From NCBI GenBank assembly GCA_032821775.1, contig JAVLRN010000007.1, positions 1,736,001 to 1,800,000 of the forward strand: a DNA stretch of 64,000 bases, read 5' to 3'. The stretch is from Sanguinoderma infundibulare (taxonomy: Eukaryota; Basidiomycota; Agaricomycetes; Polyporales; Polyporaceae). The position numbers and the translations under genes were made by a program. Numbering within the stretch: position 1 is the stretch's first letter; every line of letters starts with the position of its first letter. Shown piece after piece: positions 44,490 to 58,713 of this stretch. The notes below the pieces were generated by a model. The model was given only the letters and a program-made list of their open reading frames with translations. It was not told the DNA's origin and made no database searches.

Positions 44490-44723
44490 CGTTGAATACA
44501 TATAGTATACATGTGTAGAGCAGCTATTGGAAGAATGTACAGTACCTTGATGTCGAGCTTGGAGATGTGGGCTGAGTGGGATTCGAACTGACGGCGGACG
44601 CGTCAAATGAGAAGCTCAGCCACCGACGCGACGATCGTGATGACCGCGAGCGCTTGGGATCTGGTGCGTCTTGTGTTCCAACCAGTGCGTCACTGTCACT
44701 ATCCCACATTCCTCAACTTGATC

Positions 44724-46226
44724 ATGTCTCGACACCACGAGCAGCTACTAAGACGAATCTGCCAAAATGAACCTACGTTCACAAAGGCGAAGGCCATCCT
44801 ACATACTGCAGGTCTCAAAACCACGTCGGGGTCCGGCTACGAGCTGGGTCAAGGCGCGAGCGGGCTCCCAGCTGTATGCGCGTACATCGCGGCCGAGGAG
44901 TACGTGTTTCTCGCGTTTACTGCCACTCAGCACATGCTGAAGCAGCTATGTAGGCTGGGAGATGACGAAGTCGACGAGAAGACTGCACAAGCCGCGTCCT
45001 GTCTCAAGCCCAAGGTCTTCAAGACAACCCTCAACACCGTCCGCTCTGCCCTCGCCGCCGCCGCAGCTGCGACCTCCCCTACGAAGAAGTTTTCACGGAC
45101 GGTGAGCTACAAGGTGCTTCTGGATGATACGAAGATCGGGCGCAAGGGCGTGGTAACGGGGTGGATGAACGACGCGGAGCGAACGCTCATGAACAATACC
45201 GAGGTGCGGAGGCGGTTTGGGAGCGCGTATGACGCGATCACCCTCGCGGTGTTCTGCTGGGTTGGCAAGATTATGATGGTGCGTCTATTCCTCGACTCTA
45301 TGCGGCCTGGTGGCAGGCAGTAATGGGAGTGCCCGCAGAACAAGAGGGTCAACCCACCAGCGCTGCTAGACAAGTACGACGTCCCGCGAGACCAGTTCGA
45401 CGAGCTCACGGACACGCTGCACGAGCTCTGCAAAAGTATCACGAAAAATATCCAGCAAGACATCACCGCTATCAAAGCAGGCACTTACGCCCCCAAGCAG
45501 CCCCTAGCCGTAGTGACCCCATCCTCATCCCCAACCAAAGCCTCCGCGGCTATCCTAGCCCTTCCCCTTCCCCCACCTATAGCCGATCCCTCGCGCTCGC
45601 GCTCGGTCAGCCGCTCGCCTTCCAAGTCCGCGCTGCGCGCCCCGAGCGTCGGCCTGACGCCGACGAAGACTCCGAACCACAAGCGCAAGGTCGCGTTCGA
45701 CGGCCCGATCGCGGAGGAGGACGAGGACGAAGAGTTCGACGTGAACGCAACGCCGTCGAAGCGCCAGAAGTTCTCTTCCTCTCCCATCAAGCCCTTCCCG
45801 TCCGGTAGCAGCATCGCGTCAACTCCGCGCGCGTCCACCCGCATAGCAGCTCGACAAACCACGGAGGCCGCTCCTGGACCCTCGACCCCGCGGCGTCAGC
45901 AGACGACGCCCTCGCAGCCGTCCTCGACACACTCGTCGCGTTCGGTCCGTTCGCGGTCACAGACAGGTAGCGCACCGATGACCCCGAACAGGAAACCGCG
46001 CCTGGCGACCGTTCGCGAGGAGCCGGAGGGGCCCCCGAGGCGCAGGTGCCGGCCGGTGTTCGCCGACCAGCAGCAGTGGCTGAAGGGCGACTCGCGGCTG
46101 GAGCGCGAGCTGAAGCCGTGGCAGGACAAGTGGCGGGACCTTGTGCGGAGGGCCGGGGGCGACGTGTGGAAGGCGGCGGGCATGGCTGGGGAGGGCGCCG
46201 CGGCGACGGTACGGGTGGGTGCGTAG
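44724..46226 (+). CDS. ORC6: Origin recognition complex subunit 6
   Basis: Smallest ORC subunit, needed for replication licensing in the nucleus. Starts MSRHHEQLLRRICQNEPTF. An intron at about 44896-44949 (54 nt, in frame if retained) gives AYIAAEELGDDEVDEKTAQA, matching the ORC6 cyclin-like fold. Then QAASCLKPKVFKTTLNTVRS and DAITLAVFCWVGKIMM precede a second intron (45280-45340). After it, CPQNKRVNPPALLDKYDVPR and LTDTLHELCKSI follow. The C-terminal half is a long, basic, Ser/Pro-rich disordered tail with SP and TP sites (for example VGLTPTKTPNHKRKV), which are plausible CDK targets. It ends in ATVRVGA. Confidence 0.8.
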
Positions 46227-46677
46227 TACGTTTGTGGCTTATTTACTCATCTAGCACTAGTCGGATTTACTGCTGTGCGCGAGATTGCCTGGGACGGAAT
46301 CAATAGCATTCCCTGACGTAGCGGCGTACCAGAGTTGCTTGTGGATGTCTCGATTCCTACTCTGACTTAAAAGTATCATAGATTCTCTCCGGCAGTAAGT
46401 TGCGGTTGCTCGTCGCGAGATCAACATTTTGCATACCAGTTTAAGTTTGATAGAACAATGCTTTTGGAACGGACGTCGATTTATACGTGCTACATTTACA
46501 ATTGAGATATCAGCCTGAGTGGGTATGTCAAGCATGCAAGATAGCTCGAAATCGATGGAGCAAACACCATCACGGGAAACGATGCCACTCAGATATGGGG
46601 ATATGCGAAAGCTTTTGTAGAATGCTGAAACTGGCCCAACCCAGGGCATGTATAGACACGAGGCAGGGTACATATTG

Positions 46678-47655
<978 letters not shown>

Positions 47656-47860
47656 GATGGGGGATGGATGGAGGAGGGTGGGAGGGCGAGAAGCAGCTGG
47701 CGGTGCGGGGTATGGACGGGGCCCTCACACGGTCACATGCGCGACGCGTCTCAATGGAGATCCAAGATCGCGTCGGGTCAAGCTCCTTGTCCTTGTCCCG
47801 GGCAGCGATGAGCCGAGCTTCGTCACTGACCCCCTTTCTGCCCAACCTCTAGCACGCTCA

Positions 47861-49664
47861 ATGGCCCCTCTCGTCTCGGCGATAGGAGAGGCAACTGGAC
47901 GGCACGATGTCCTCATCCAGGGTGACTTCGTGCAGGCACCCTCACTCGGAAAGATAGAGATCTTTCGAAACTATCTCCTCCGTAAGCTCGCCGTCCGTTT
48001 CCGTTTTCTGACAAACACTGTGCTTACGGAGATCTTTATCATGCACCGCACGGGCAGGCACCGACAAGTCGGGGATCATCGACCATTTCGCCGACGCCGC
48101 CCATCCCATATCCTTGTCGATCCTCGAGAGCGAGCCTCCCGAAAAGTTACAAATACACGCGAAAGGGTCTTTCATCGTGCCTACGTTCTGCGATCTGCAC
48201 CTCCACGCCCCTCAATTCCTGTACCAGGGCACAGGACTGCACCTGCCGCTGATGCAGTGGCTGGACGAGTACGCCTTCAAGGCAGAAGAACGCCTGGACG
48301 CGGACCCGAAGCTCGCAACGAAGGTGTACGAGAAGCTCGCGGCCAGGTTGATCGAGAACGGCACGGGCGCCGTGCTGCTTTTCGGGACCATCAAGACGGA
48401 TACCAAGTGCGCCTTCCTCACCTCTTTGGGTGACAGCAGCTAATAACTAGTCCTGGACTGACTGGCGCCGATGTTTCTAGCCTCATCCTCGCGCGAGCAA
48501 TGCAAGAAGCTGGGATCCGCGCATTCGTCGGCAAGCTGTCCATGGACATCTCGTCCCGACCGTCATATCAAGAGGCGTCCGCAGAGGTAGCGCTTGAAGC
48601 AGCGCAAGAATTCTGTACGAGATGTCGGGAAGAGGTCGCGTCCGCCGAAAGGGAAGCGCACCGACGCCTGGTCGAGCCAGTCCTCACCCCTCGCTTCGTC
48701 CCCACGTGCTCGGACAAGCTGCTCTCTGGGCTTGGAAAGCTCGCCTCAGAGCAAGGCCTCCGCATCCAGAGCCATATGGCCGAGTCACAGGATCAGATCG
48801 ACTGGGTCCGCGCACAGCGCAACGCGGGAGACGCGGACATCTTCGCCCAGGTACGTACGTCCTTTCGCTTTCATGCTCTCCCCCCTCAATGCGCTCACGT
48901 ATACATAACGAAAAAAAACCAACAGCACAACCTCCTGACCCCCCGAACCGTCCAAGCGCACTGCACGTTCCTCGCTCCGGAGGAGTTCTCGGACCTCGCC
49001 CCCACGGGAGTCGCGATCGCCCACTGCCCGCTCTCCAACGCGTACTTCTCCGGCAAGCGCTTCCGCCTCCGCGAGGCCCTCGCCGCGGGCGTGCCCGTCG
49101 GGCTCGGCACGGACGTCGCCGGCGGGTACTCGCTAGACATCATGAACGCCATGCGCCAGGCGGTCGTGATCTCGCGCACGCGCGAGGGGGCGCGCGCCAT
49201 CGCGTCGAGGGCCTGGTCCGACAAGGACAAAGCGGCGAGGGACGAGAACAGGCCGTTGAGCATCGACTGGAAGGAGGCCCTGTACCTCGCGACGATGGGC
49301 GGGGCGATCGCGCTTGGGCTGCCGAAAGGGCTCGGGACGTTCGCAGTCGGGGTGCCGTTTGATGCGCAATCGAGTGAGTGCAATGGCATTTTAACGCGGT
49401 GACGACGCTCAGTCGAGACGACACATTACTCACACAGTTGAGCTGTATCGCGACAAGACGATCGAGTCCTCGAATGTCCCAACGCATGCCTCCCAAGTTG
49501 ATATAGAAGAGGTCGGGGCGATGACGTTCTTCGACGACCCTCGGCCGCAAGGGCTGACAGAGGATATGGTCGAGAAGTGGTGGTGTTTGGGAGACGCGCG
49601 AAACCGTCGTAGCATGTGGGTCCAAGGGAGGTATGTTGGTAGAGGGATGAGAGGTGAGGATTGA
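47861..49664 (+). CDS. Guanine deaminase
   Basis: Converts guanine to xanthine (amidohydrolase superfamily, zinc enzyme). Starts MAPLVSAIGEATGRHDVLIQ. After the first intron it reads RTDKSGIIDHFADAAHPISL. Motifs in order: FIVPTFCDLHLHAPQFLYQG (HxH zinc site), NGTGAVLLFGTIKTD, FVGKLSMDISSRPSY, SHMAESQDQIDWVR, VQAHCTFLAPEEFSDLAP, AIAHCPLSNAYFSGKRFRLR, VGLGTDVAGGYSLDIMNAMR (Asp). The C-terminus is TEDMVEKWWCLGDARNRRSM and a short tail. About six introns. Divergent from the EBP-like gene. Confidence 0.93.
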
Positions 49665-49850
49665 AAGCGACTTGAAGTTCGCGGTTCATGGCCATCCTCG
49701 AGACGAACATGGTTCCGCGATAATGCAAAGGTGTACGTCGTGTTATGATGCCTACAAGTACAGATACATACATCGCCTCCCTATAGCAAGAAACTGCAGG
49801 AGTCCGTCACGTAAACGAGGAGAAAGCGAAGCGTCACCCGCGCGACCCGC

Positions 49851-51067
49851 TCAGCCCGCCATGTCCATCTTCTCCAGCTCCTCCCAGGACGGCAAGCCCA
49901 CGACACTCGGCAGTTCCGCCCATATCTTTTCCCTGAGCGCGATGACATCGCGCTTGAACGCCCGCCGGCACTGCGTGCACACGTTCGGGTCCTCCGCCAG
50001 CTCGTCGATCGCCTGGACCATGTAGTGCAGCGGGCCGGTGCGGACGACCCACGAGCGGGATAGGCGCGAGCCGAGCCGGACGAACGCCTTCTGGCACGCG
50101 CCCTTTGCGCCGATGCACGTCCCGCACGCCTGGCGCGCGGAGCAGGTCTGGCGGATGAAGTCGAGCACCACGGCGATGCGGTGCTGGAACATGAGCGTGT
50201 AGTCTGTGAGGTCGCGGGGCGAGAGCTGGGACGACGGGCGGGAGGGGTGGTCGACGAGGAGCTTGGGGTGGTCCGCGCGGAGGAGGTCGGGGAGGTTGTA
50301 GAGCGAGAGGAAGTAGAGGGCGGAGGGGACGACGGCGGAGACGTGCGTCTCGCGGGCGAGGTTGAGGACGTGGAGTGGGTGGACGTACGGGTAGGTGAGG
50401 TCGGCGACGAGGGGCGCCTTGACGGCGCGGTCGATGAACCGGTCATGGCCGGGGAGGGTGTGCGGCCAGGTGTCGAGGAGGTGGCGGATGGCCTGGCGAC
50501 GGAGGTGGGCGACGAAATACTTTGTGGAGAGGCGGAGGATGGCGGCGACGTGGTAGAAGTCCTCGATGCCGCGGTTTTGGAACGTCCTGTCGTGCGTCGG
50601 GGAGGATAGGGTGCAGATGAGAAGACAAGGAAGGGACGTTACTATGAGATCGGGCGGAAGGGCGTATACGACGCACCGCGTCGGACTCGGACTCACGCTC
50701 CGTCGTACAGCGCACGAATAAGCACGCTCAGCTCCGTGGGGCGGTCGTGCATCCGGACGACCTGACAGTCGTCCGCTACCTCGACGTCGGTCGCGGCGGG
50801 GGAGGGGAGCTCGAACATGGACTGGAACACTTCAGAATGTCGGGCGAGTACGCCTCGGTGTAGCTTGAACGCGACGGTGACATCCGAGTCGATGTCCTCG
50901 GCGAGAACGACAATGTTGCCATCTTCAAACCAGGGCTCTCCTCGCTGGTTGGGCGGTATCGTGGCCCGCGGTAGCATAGACAAGTCGTTTTCTTGAGGAG
51001 GAGGGGGGGGAGACGGATGAGGCAAAGTCCGTAAACGCCGGAACGCTCTCTTGAGTCTTGCGGCCAT
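49851..51067 (-). CDS. BTB/POZ domain protein (fungal type)
   Basis: Starts MAARLKRAFRR. A likely short intron ending cctcctcaag skips a proline-rich stretch, then ENDLSMLPRATIPPNQRGEP. The BTB fold reads EPWFEDGNIVVLAEDIDSDV, FKLHRGVLARHSEVFQSMFE, VRMHDRPTELSVLIRALYD. After an intron the second part is FQNRGIEDFYHVAAILRLST, YFVAHLRRQAIRHLLDTWPH and LNLARETHVSAVVPSALYFL. It ends with a Cys-rich region (QTCSARQACGTCIGAKGAC, NVCTQCRRAF) that may bind metal. Large fungal BTB families are mostly of unknown function. Only 99 bp separates it from the divergent MON1 start. Confidence 0.8.
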
Positions 51068-51166
51068 CTGGTGTCCCTGCCGCTTACCCTGCCGCCGTCT
51101 TCTCCATTTTCGCCCCCCTCCATCGGGTACCGTTTCTTGGAAATGAGATAAATCAGACACCCCGCT

Positions 51167-53582
51167 ATGTCGACTACACCGCGTACGCCGCGCTCGCGTG
51201 CACCGTCCCGCGCGCCGTCTCGTGCACCATCCCGCTCTGGTACCCCCGTCCCCGGACGGTCTCCGTCGCGTCTGTCCTCGCGTCCTGCCGTACCCCCTAT
51301 GCCCTCAGTTTCCAATCTAAAGGTCTACAGCCATGGCGCCTCCACCTCTGCAACGCATTCACCAACAACCGACTCGCCGTCCGGACACCCAGAACCTGGA
51401 GACACCAGCTCTTCTTCCTCGGTCATAGAAGGCATCCTTATCCAAGAGCCAGACGCGGACATCGATATCATGGATGGAGAGCAAGCAAGTGCCGTCGGGT
51501 TGGTAGAATCTCGTGCTGGGGACGAGGAGTCCAAGAAGAATCTGCGGGACCACTTGAGGAGGACACTAAGCAAGAAGGAATCCTTCTCAGGTGAGAGGAG
51601 CATGTTAATTATCCGGGTGTTTGGTGTCTGATTTACTCCCAGACATCTCGACCTTCAGACGGCGACTTAGCGACAAGCCTCCATCTATGCAGGAGGTAGC
51701 GTATACACCAGGTGAGCACAAGCACTGTTCGTTGCATACATTCATGCTCATGCGAGATCGATTGCTAGCGGAACAGTATCTTCCCCGGCAGTACTTCGTC
51801 CTGACAGATGCCGGAAAACCCGTCTTCGTCAGGTAACTCGTTCCATCTACTCCAAGGTACACTATTGAACTCTGGTCCGGCAACCTACAGCGACCGAGAT
51901 GCAAATTCGGACAGCGTCACCTCTATGTTTGGTGTCATCCAAGCACTCGTCTCCATCTTTCTCGATGACGGAGACAAGCTTCGGTCCATCAACGCGGGCA
52001 ACACCCGCATCGTCTTTCTTCTCAGGCCGCCGTTATACTATGTATGCGTCTCCTCATGGAGCGAGCCAGAATCAGTCGTCAGTAAGCTTGCACTTGATTC
52101 CCCAAGCTAAATACTGATGGTTACAAAGCAAGACCAGGTTCCACCTTGAGTACCTGCACCTGCAGATCTTGAGCGTCTTCTCTGCAGAGCAGCTCAGACG
52201 AATGTTTGAGCAGCGACGGAATTTTGACCTAGGACGGCTACTAAGAGGTGTGTTCGCTCCCCGGCCCCCCTCGTATCTTATCCACCCAGTTGAAACTGTA
52301 TAACAGGCGCGGAGCCTCTCCTATACTCGCTGCTATCTCGGTTAGAGTGGGACCTAGCAATGACCACCTCGTCGCTACACTGTCTGAAGCTCGACCCATC
52401 GCTACGCAAGTCCGTGGCCGATATTCTCGTACCAACGTCCAAGATCAAAGTAGATTACTCGTTTTCTCCTCTGTATGCGCTGTCTCATGGCTTCGCAGGA
52501 TATGCTCTACGTGATTTTGATTGCTCAAGGACGAGTGATCACCCTGGTCAGACCGAGGAAGCACTCCATCCATCCGTCAGGTAATGGACAACGTTTATGG
52601 GCTTCGCTGACCCCGACTAACCTGCTTCATAGATCTCCACATCCTCATCAACACCATCCACTCACCGTCTATCCTCAACAATTCTGCCACGGCGTCGTAT
52701 CTGCCTGTTTGTCTTCCGAAGTTCAACCCCTCGGCGTTCGTCAACGCGTACGTCATGTTCCTTCCGGGGAACGAGCCGCAGGATGCCGTCAAGAAGTCGT
52801 CAACAACAGCCTCCGAAGGGGACGCAGAAAGCGTGCGATCCAGCGCTGAAGAGCCGCGAATGGACGACATGCACAGTACGCGTTCCGGAACCTCGACCAA
52901 CGACCGCCCTGTGGAAGTGGCGTTGGTCGCTGTCAGCGGCAATGTAGATTTCGAGCAAGTCAGAGGGTGGGCGGATAATACGATTCACGTACGTCTCCCC
53001 CTTCGCCTTCGCCATCCCCATCCCCATGCTCGATAGATGTAGTCCTAGTCCCTGACGACATTGCACCCACACAGCGCCTCGCCAACGACGGTCTGCTGAA
53101 CGCGCTCAACGACGCCATCGCCCAAGGCTCCACCGAGTACTCCGTCTCGAACCTGAGCATCCCCGGCTTGCGGCACTTCATCTACAAGTCGCGCTCGCAC
53201 GTGCAGATCACGATGCCGCTGTTCGACGACCCGTACGACGACCCGAACGAGAAACGGAGGCTCATCACGCTCTACCAGACCCTGTACGACGCGATACACG
53301 CCAAGTCGGGCCAGGAGCGCACGCTCAAGCTGCAGTACGTCAAGACGAGCCAGGAGGCGGTGATGGGATGGGTTCGTACTACGACAACGGCCTCCTCTTC
53401 TCCCAAACGATCATGGGTGCTGACGGCGTGCTGTTACACAGATCACGCAGCCATTCGAATTGTACGTCGCCCTCTCTCCCCGGCTTCCGAAGAGCGCCGC
53501 GGTGGGCGCGGCGAACGCCATCGCACGTTGGGTCCAGAAGGAAGAGAAGCAGCTGTTCTTGAGAGATGCGCCTGTATTTTAG
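51167..53582 (+). CDS. MON1: Vacuolar fusion protein MON1
   Basis: Subunit of the Mon1-Ccz1 exchange factor that activates Rab7 on late endosomes and vacuoles. The N-terminus is disordered with RAPS repeats (SRAPSRAPSRAPSRSGTPV). Longin-type domains follow: EQYLPRQYFVLTDAGKPVFV, SMFGVIQALVSIFLDDGDKL, NTRIVFLLRPPLYYVCVSSW, RFHLEYLHLQILSVFSAEQL, and RNFDLGRLLR. Then DMLYVILIAQGRVITLVRPR, DLHILINTIHSPSILNN, YLPVCLPKFNPSAFVNAYVM and SIPGLRHFIYKSRSHVQITM follow. It ends with QPFELYVALSPRLPKSAAVG and a Trp-containing helix before TAG at 53580-53582. About ten introns. Confidence 0.92.
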
Positions 53583-53725
53583 CATATACCTCGACGATCG
53601 CTTTTGATGGAGATACTCAACACGTGCATGACAAGCTACTGCGATATGATGATTGTCCAATGATGGTCGAAAGCACGAGTACAATGTCCTGAGATACACT
53701 ATATGCTACACACAGCCAGATCGCT

Positions 53726-56700
53726 TCAGTCTTGTGATACATCCATTCGGACGACCTCCTCTTGCGGCCGGTCGAGTGCGGTGTTCTTGTTGCGTCGTTC
53801 AGCGAGGAACTCGTCGATACGCTGCTTGAGCTCAGGATCTGTTTGTCAAAAGCGTCAGCTACAGCCACAATCACAGCTCGACCTCATGCGCGAAGCAGAC
53901 ATACTAGGGATGACCTCCTCGAGGGTCAGCGGCACACGATTGAACGGGTCCTTAGTGTCGGACAGGAGGTGAGACTTGATCGTAGACCTGTCGACGACAG
54001 CCCTGGACGAGGGGAGCGTGACCGGGTCGCGCATGAGGGTGCACATGAGGGGATCTGTACACCGGTCGTCAGACGAAACCGGCAACGATGCGCATCACCA
54101 CACGCTCACCGAGGAACTCGTCCGGGATCTCCCCGAGGTCCTCCTCCGCCTCCAGCGTCGCCTTGGTCTCCTCGACCTTGACCACGAACAAGCGCAGCTG
54201 CTCGATCTCGTCCGGCGACTTGAGCGACGTCCGCTTCAGCACGTCCGCCGCCTGCTCGAACAGCTCCTTGCGGTAGCTCCGTCCGTCGGCCGCGACCGCG
54301 CGCGCGAACTCGTCCTCGCCGCTCAAGTTGAGGTACACCTGGACGATGTCGCTCAGGAGCGTCTTTGGGTTGAACTTGTACTTCTCCGGGTTCTTCACGA
54401 TCAGCTCCCGCGAGCGCGGGCCCACGAGCGTCTCGAGGTTGTAGTCGAGCATCGCCGCGAGCCGGTCGACGATCTCGGGCACCATGAACGGTGTCTTGGT
54501 CTCGCCCGTGAAGATCTTGAGGAGGTCGACGGTGGAGTTGCCGAGCTGGACGTAGCCGCTTGCCTGCCGTTCGAGCTGGCGGAGGGTGTTTTCGCGCTCG
54601 CGACGGTACTGGGCGGACTTCGCTTCGAACGCCTCGCGGTCCTTCATCTCCGTCTGGATCTCGTGGATCTTGGCGAGCTCGGTGAGCGACTCGTCAAGCA
54701 GGTATGTGACGTCGTTGATCATGAGGTTGACGAAGCGGACAAACTTCTCATGGTTGTTGCTTAACACCCAGGGTAAACTCTTTAAACTTTATAGAGGTAG
54801 CACATACACTCACACAGCCTCATTCTTCAGGGCCTCACGATGCGTTTGGTTGTTCCATATCGTCTTGAAGATGTAAGCAATATTTCTGCGAGAGTCTAGT
54901 GTCGAGTTGATTAGGTCACAATGCTGCACGGCGTAGACGCATATCACGTACTGAACTTGTCGTAGAACTGGGAGCTGGCCCCGGTCTGTTCAACCTCTGA
55001 GAAAGACCGTCAGAATGTTCACTAGCAAAGGTGCAAACAATTCTTACCGATGTAGAAGTGCATGAGTGCAGGCATCAAGTGCTGCAGTGCAACAGGATGC
55101 GTGTTGAGGAGTGTCGTGAGGACTCTGCGTTGCTCACCCCAGTTCAAGCAGCCAAAGAACAGTACTTCGACAATCTTCGCCTTGAGGAAAGGGTTCTTTA
55201 TATACCACGTCGACGTCAAGAAAGTCAGACACCAGATGAGCATCTCATTCCGTCCCGAGAGCTCGAGGCTCTTCGGACTTTGCCTACAAAACCCCAAGGT
55301 TACTTTAGGATCGGATACGCGTTTCAATTTGGCAACCAGGAAGACGTACCGGATAACGTAAAGATGGTACTCGATAACATCTTCCGCGAGATACTCAGGC
55401 AAGACGCGCCACGACGTGGGCACATCCTTCGGCAGAGGCAACCTAAGTATCAAGTTCATTGTTAATGCTCCGATATGGGGGAGAGGAGCAGACTGCCAAC
55501 GTACTCGATGAGAGGATTCGGATGTTTCTTCCGAGGATCGACCTGCCGAATTAGCCATGTGGAGACGAGGTTGGCAAAGCTAATCGACCGGAACACGAGC
55601 TCCGGATCGGACAGCTGCGTCTCATACGCCAGTTGTGCCGCATATAGCTTGTCTTGTTCCGCCTGTTTCGAGTCAGTCGTAGAAACGACGAGAACACGCG
55701 CCCCGACCGACCTTTGCAGAATTGATAGCAGCCTCAGTGCGAGCCTGGAACGGAGTCTGACCACCGCGTTTCAGCATCATCAGTTGCGCATATAGCCAAT
55801 GAAACGTACCCCTCTCCAAGACTGGTCACTCTGGAGGACGTCGAGATGCCTTCGGATATCATCGTGCTGCCTGCCCATGTCCTCAACGTTGTTGACCAGC
55901 TTCAGCTGCCCAATGTGGTTCACAGCCAGCGTCAGGTAGAAAATGTCCGAGATAAAGTTTGGTGGCGCTGTGGAAGGCGGGCCCAGTGAGCAGAACCCTT
56001 GTAGAAGGCTACCATGCGAGCCTTACCAGAAGTCGCCTCGTTCTGTTTCCTCCATTCTTCCGCTTCATCGTTTGTCGCATTCACGCGCGTCTCGTCTGTG
56101 AGGTCGATCCTCGACGAGTGCGCGTAGTACGCTGGGTCGATCTTGTCCATCTACACCGTGCCTTTGTCAGTTTCAGCTCGCAGACCATGATGAGCAGACG
56201 CTCGCGCACCTTGCTGTACTGAGAGTCCATAAATGGCTCGCAGAACTGCAAAAGGATGATCTGCAGGTTCATGATGAAGGTATCGGACGAGACCGTCAAC
56301 ATGTCGACCTGCATGCCGGCACGCTTGCGGTTGAGGTTGATGGCACGCGCAAAGTACCGAAGTACTCCTTCTCGCGCGCCCGCGGATGCGCGCACGAGCG
56401 TATTGAACACTTGAAAGAGCGAACCCTAACAACCCCAAGAGTCAGAATTTCGACTTGTGTGGAACAAATGAAGGACACTGACCTGTAAGGTCTTGAGGGT
56501 TCCCCGAAGGCTGGCCATGGCAGAGCTAATCTCTCCCTGTGGACGCGTCTCGTGGTTCATGAAGTAGGATGCCGAGATTGAAGGCTAAAATTGCGGGTTA
56601 CTAAATCGCCTTGCGTTCCATGAGAGAAGATATATTTACCCAGTCTCGGTGGAACACGCCCAGCCGCAGAAGCGGCCCCAACAGGCTCCTTGTCTCGAAC

Positions 56701-58037
56701 TCGGGTGCAGATGAAGTCTCCGGATTCCACTCGGGAAGCCTGGTAATCATCGCAGCGATAGCCTTGACGCTGACCAGGGCCTCCAGCCCGGTAATGACAC
56801 CACGCCATCCGTCTCCGCTCGCAAAACCAACAGCCAACGACTGATGGGAGCAAAGTCTAGCAATGACTGGCCCAAGGACCCCGTCGATCTCGTTGTCCGG
56901 CTCGAACCGTCGTACGAGATCCTGGAGAAACGTCTCTATATCAGACGCGTCGAGGAGCCCCGAGGAATTTGATGTGAGGTAGGGCCCTGAGAGTGCTGAG
57001 AGTGACATGAAAGATGGGACGAGCTCCGCTGCACCGAATTCCTTGCCGGAAATATTGGGTTGAGGGAACATCTCGGGGTCCTGCAGAGCAAGGCCCGTGT
57101 AGCTGATAATCAGGTCGCGGAGTTTGTCGAGAGCATCCAGTGCTTGTTGTTGTTCTAGTGGTACATAGTTCTGTGAATGTATGCCATCAACGCCAGGTAG
57201 TTTGAAGACGGCGGAGCGCACTGACCTTCTTCAGGACCGCATTTCTAGTTGTGTTCAGTCGTTTCCAACATCCGATCAGGTACTCCAGTACCGTTTGTTG
57301 TGACGGAAGAGACGCGAGCACAGGAAGGAACTCAAGATCGTCTCTGTATGACGAGTGAGATTGCGCATATAAGGAAAGGTGAAATAAACTCACGACATTG
57401 CGTGTGGGTCCAGCTCTAGTCGCGCAATCAATGTGCGGTCTGCCGCTCCGGCGTTGAATTGCAATGAGAAGCCTAAAAATACTACTCGTACAAACACATC
57501 CGTCAAATAAAGAGAATCGACGTACCTTCGCTCTGCAATTCCTCCGCAAGGCCCTTCAACCAAACAACATCATACGAGGTACTCTCTGCAACTTCTTTCT
57601 GCCCACAAGCGTCGGACGCAATTCGTAAAGCAGAAAACAAAGCGAACGTACCTTGAGCGTTACATTGAGCACGTTTGAGATCGTCTCGTCCTCCCAGACG
57701 GGGAGATCGAGGTGCACCGGTGTTGCGACCGCCGGGGTCTTCTTCTTGAGCGGCACAGGGGACGGCGCCGCAATAGCGGATTCCGCTGGCCTCTTCTGAA
57801 CAGCAGACGGCGGGATAACCTTTGGCGTCAGCTTTGGGGGTGCAGCGGTAGGTACAGGGGCGGGGGGCGCAGAAGTAGACGCGCCCGGCGGAGGGCTCGC
57901 AGACGAGGGTCCCGGTCCTCCGAGCTTAGCTAAACGCTTCAAGCGGATCTGTGTCCTTCTCGTCAATATTGTCCATGACAAAACGTTGAGGGGGTCAAGC
58001 GTACCCGCTCGGCGTCGTCTTGCGGGTTAGATGCCAT
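53726..58037 (-). CDS. UFD2: Ubiquitin conjugation factor E4 (UFD2), U-box ligase
   Basis: Elongates polyubiquitin chains, with Cdc48, for proteasomal degradation. Starts [11 protein letters not shown], spliced to [21 protein letters not shown] proline-rich N-terminus is followed by the long Ufd2 core (for example [80 protein letters not shown]). The C-terminal U-box reads [20 protein letters not shown] and [20 protein letters not shown]. The tail [20 protein letters not shown] ends VVRMDVSQD. More than ten introns, including one within the U-box coding end. Its promoter is shared with bL35m (194 bp). Confidence 0.93.
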
Positions 58038-58231
58038 GGTGGGGTTGGGAGGGGAGGAAGAAACGAGGTGGACTCGATCGGTGCGCAGAGAAGGTCCTGA
58101 GACTGGCCCAGAAGCGCCCAATCCTTCGCGAGGCGCGTGACCGTAGCCTCGACAGCGTCCTCGGTTGTGCTTTCTCCCCTCTCCATTGTCCGTCGTTTCT
58201 GGACGCTGTCTTATCCTCTGCGGTCGCAGCC

Positions 58232-58559
58232 ATGTTCTTGTTCACACGCGTCTTGGGGACGGCACGTCTGTTCTCCACGTCGGCGGCCGCGCAGTTCCCG
58301 AAGCTGAAGTCGCATTCTGGAGCCAAAAAGCGGTGGAGGTCAATAGCGTCGGGCATCTTCAAGCGGGTATGTGTTCTTAATGCCCGTGTGCCGTCAGCAT
58401 TGTCCGACCATGGTGTATGTCATACAGGGAAAGGCAGGCCACAAGCACTTGAACGTCAGCAAGAGCCCCGCCCGGAAAAACGCATTGAGCCAGACAGCCT
58501 ACTCCAATGCCTCACAAACGTCACGGCTGAAGAGGTTGCTCCCTTACGGGTCACCATGA
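58232..58559 (+). CDS. Mitochondrial ribosomal protein bL35m
   Basis: Two exons. Exon 1 encodes a presequence (MFLFTRVLGTARLFSTSAAA) then FPKLKSHSGAKKRWRSIASG and IFKR. A 62-nt intron follows. Exon 2 gives GKAGHKHLNVSKSPARKNAL and ends SRLKRLLPYGSP. The K.KSHSGA.KR, GKAGHKH and KRLLPY motifs are those of bacterial L35. Part of the mitoribosomal large subunit. It diverges from UFD2. Confidence 0.92.
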
Positions 58560-58713
58560 TGCGTTGGATCGAGGGCCGTAGACAGGGATTGTGGTGTGTA
58601 CTTCCTCATTCTCGTCATCTCTCTTCGCTGAGGTCTTTCCAGTCCGCGTCATTCTGTATCATACCACACGACTTCTCGTCTAATACACGTTGGACTCTAG
58701 AACTTCCAACCAA

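Noticed and set aside
44566..44640. Minus-strand tRNA-like piece with a B-box-like AGTTCGAATCC and TGGCTGAG
   Set aside because: The T stem does not pair, the D arm lacks its second half and no consistent acceptor or anticodon arm forms. At best it is a degenerate fragment.
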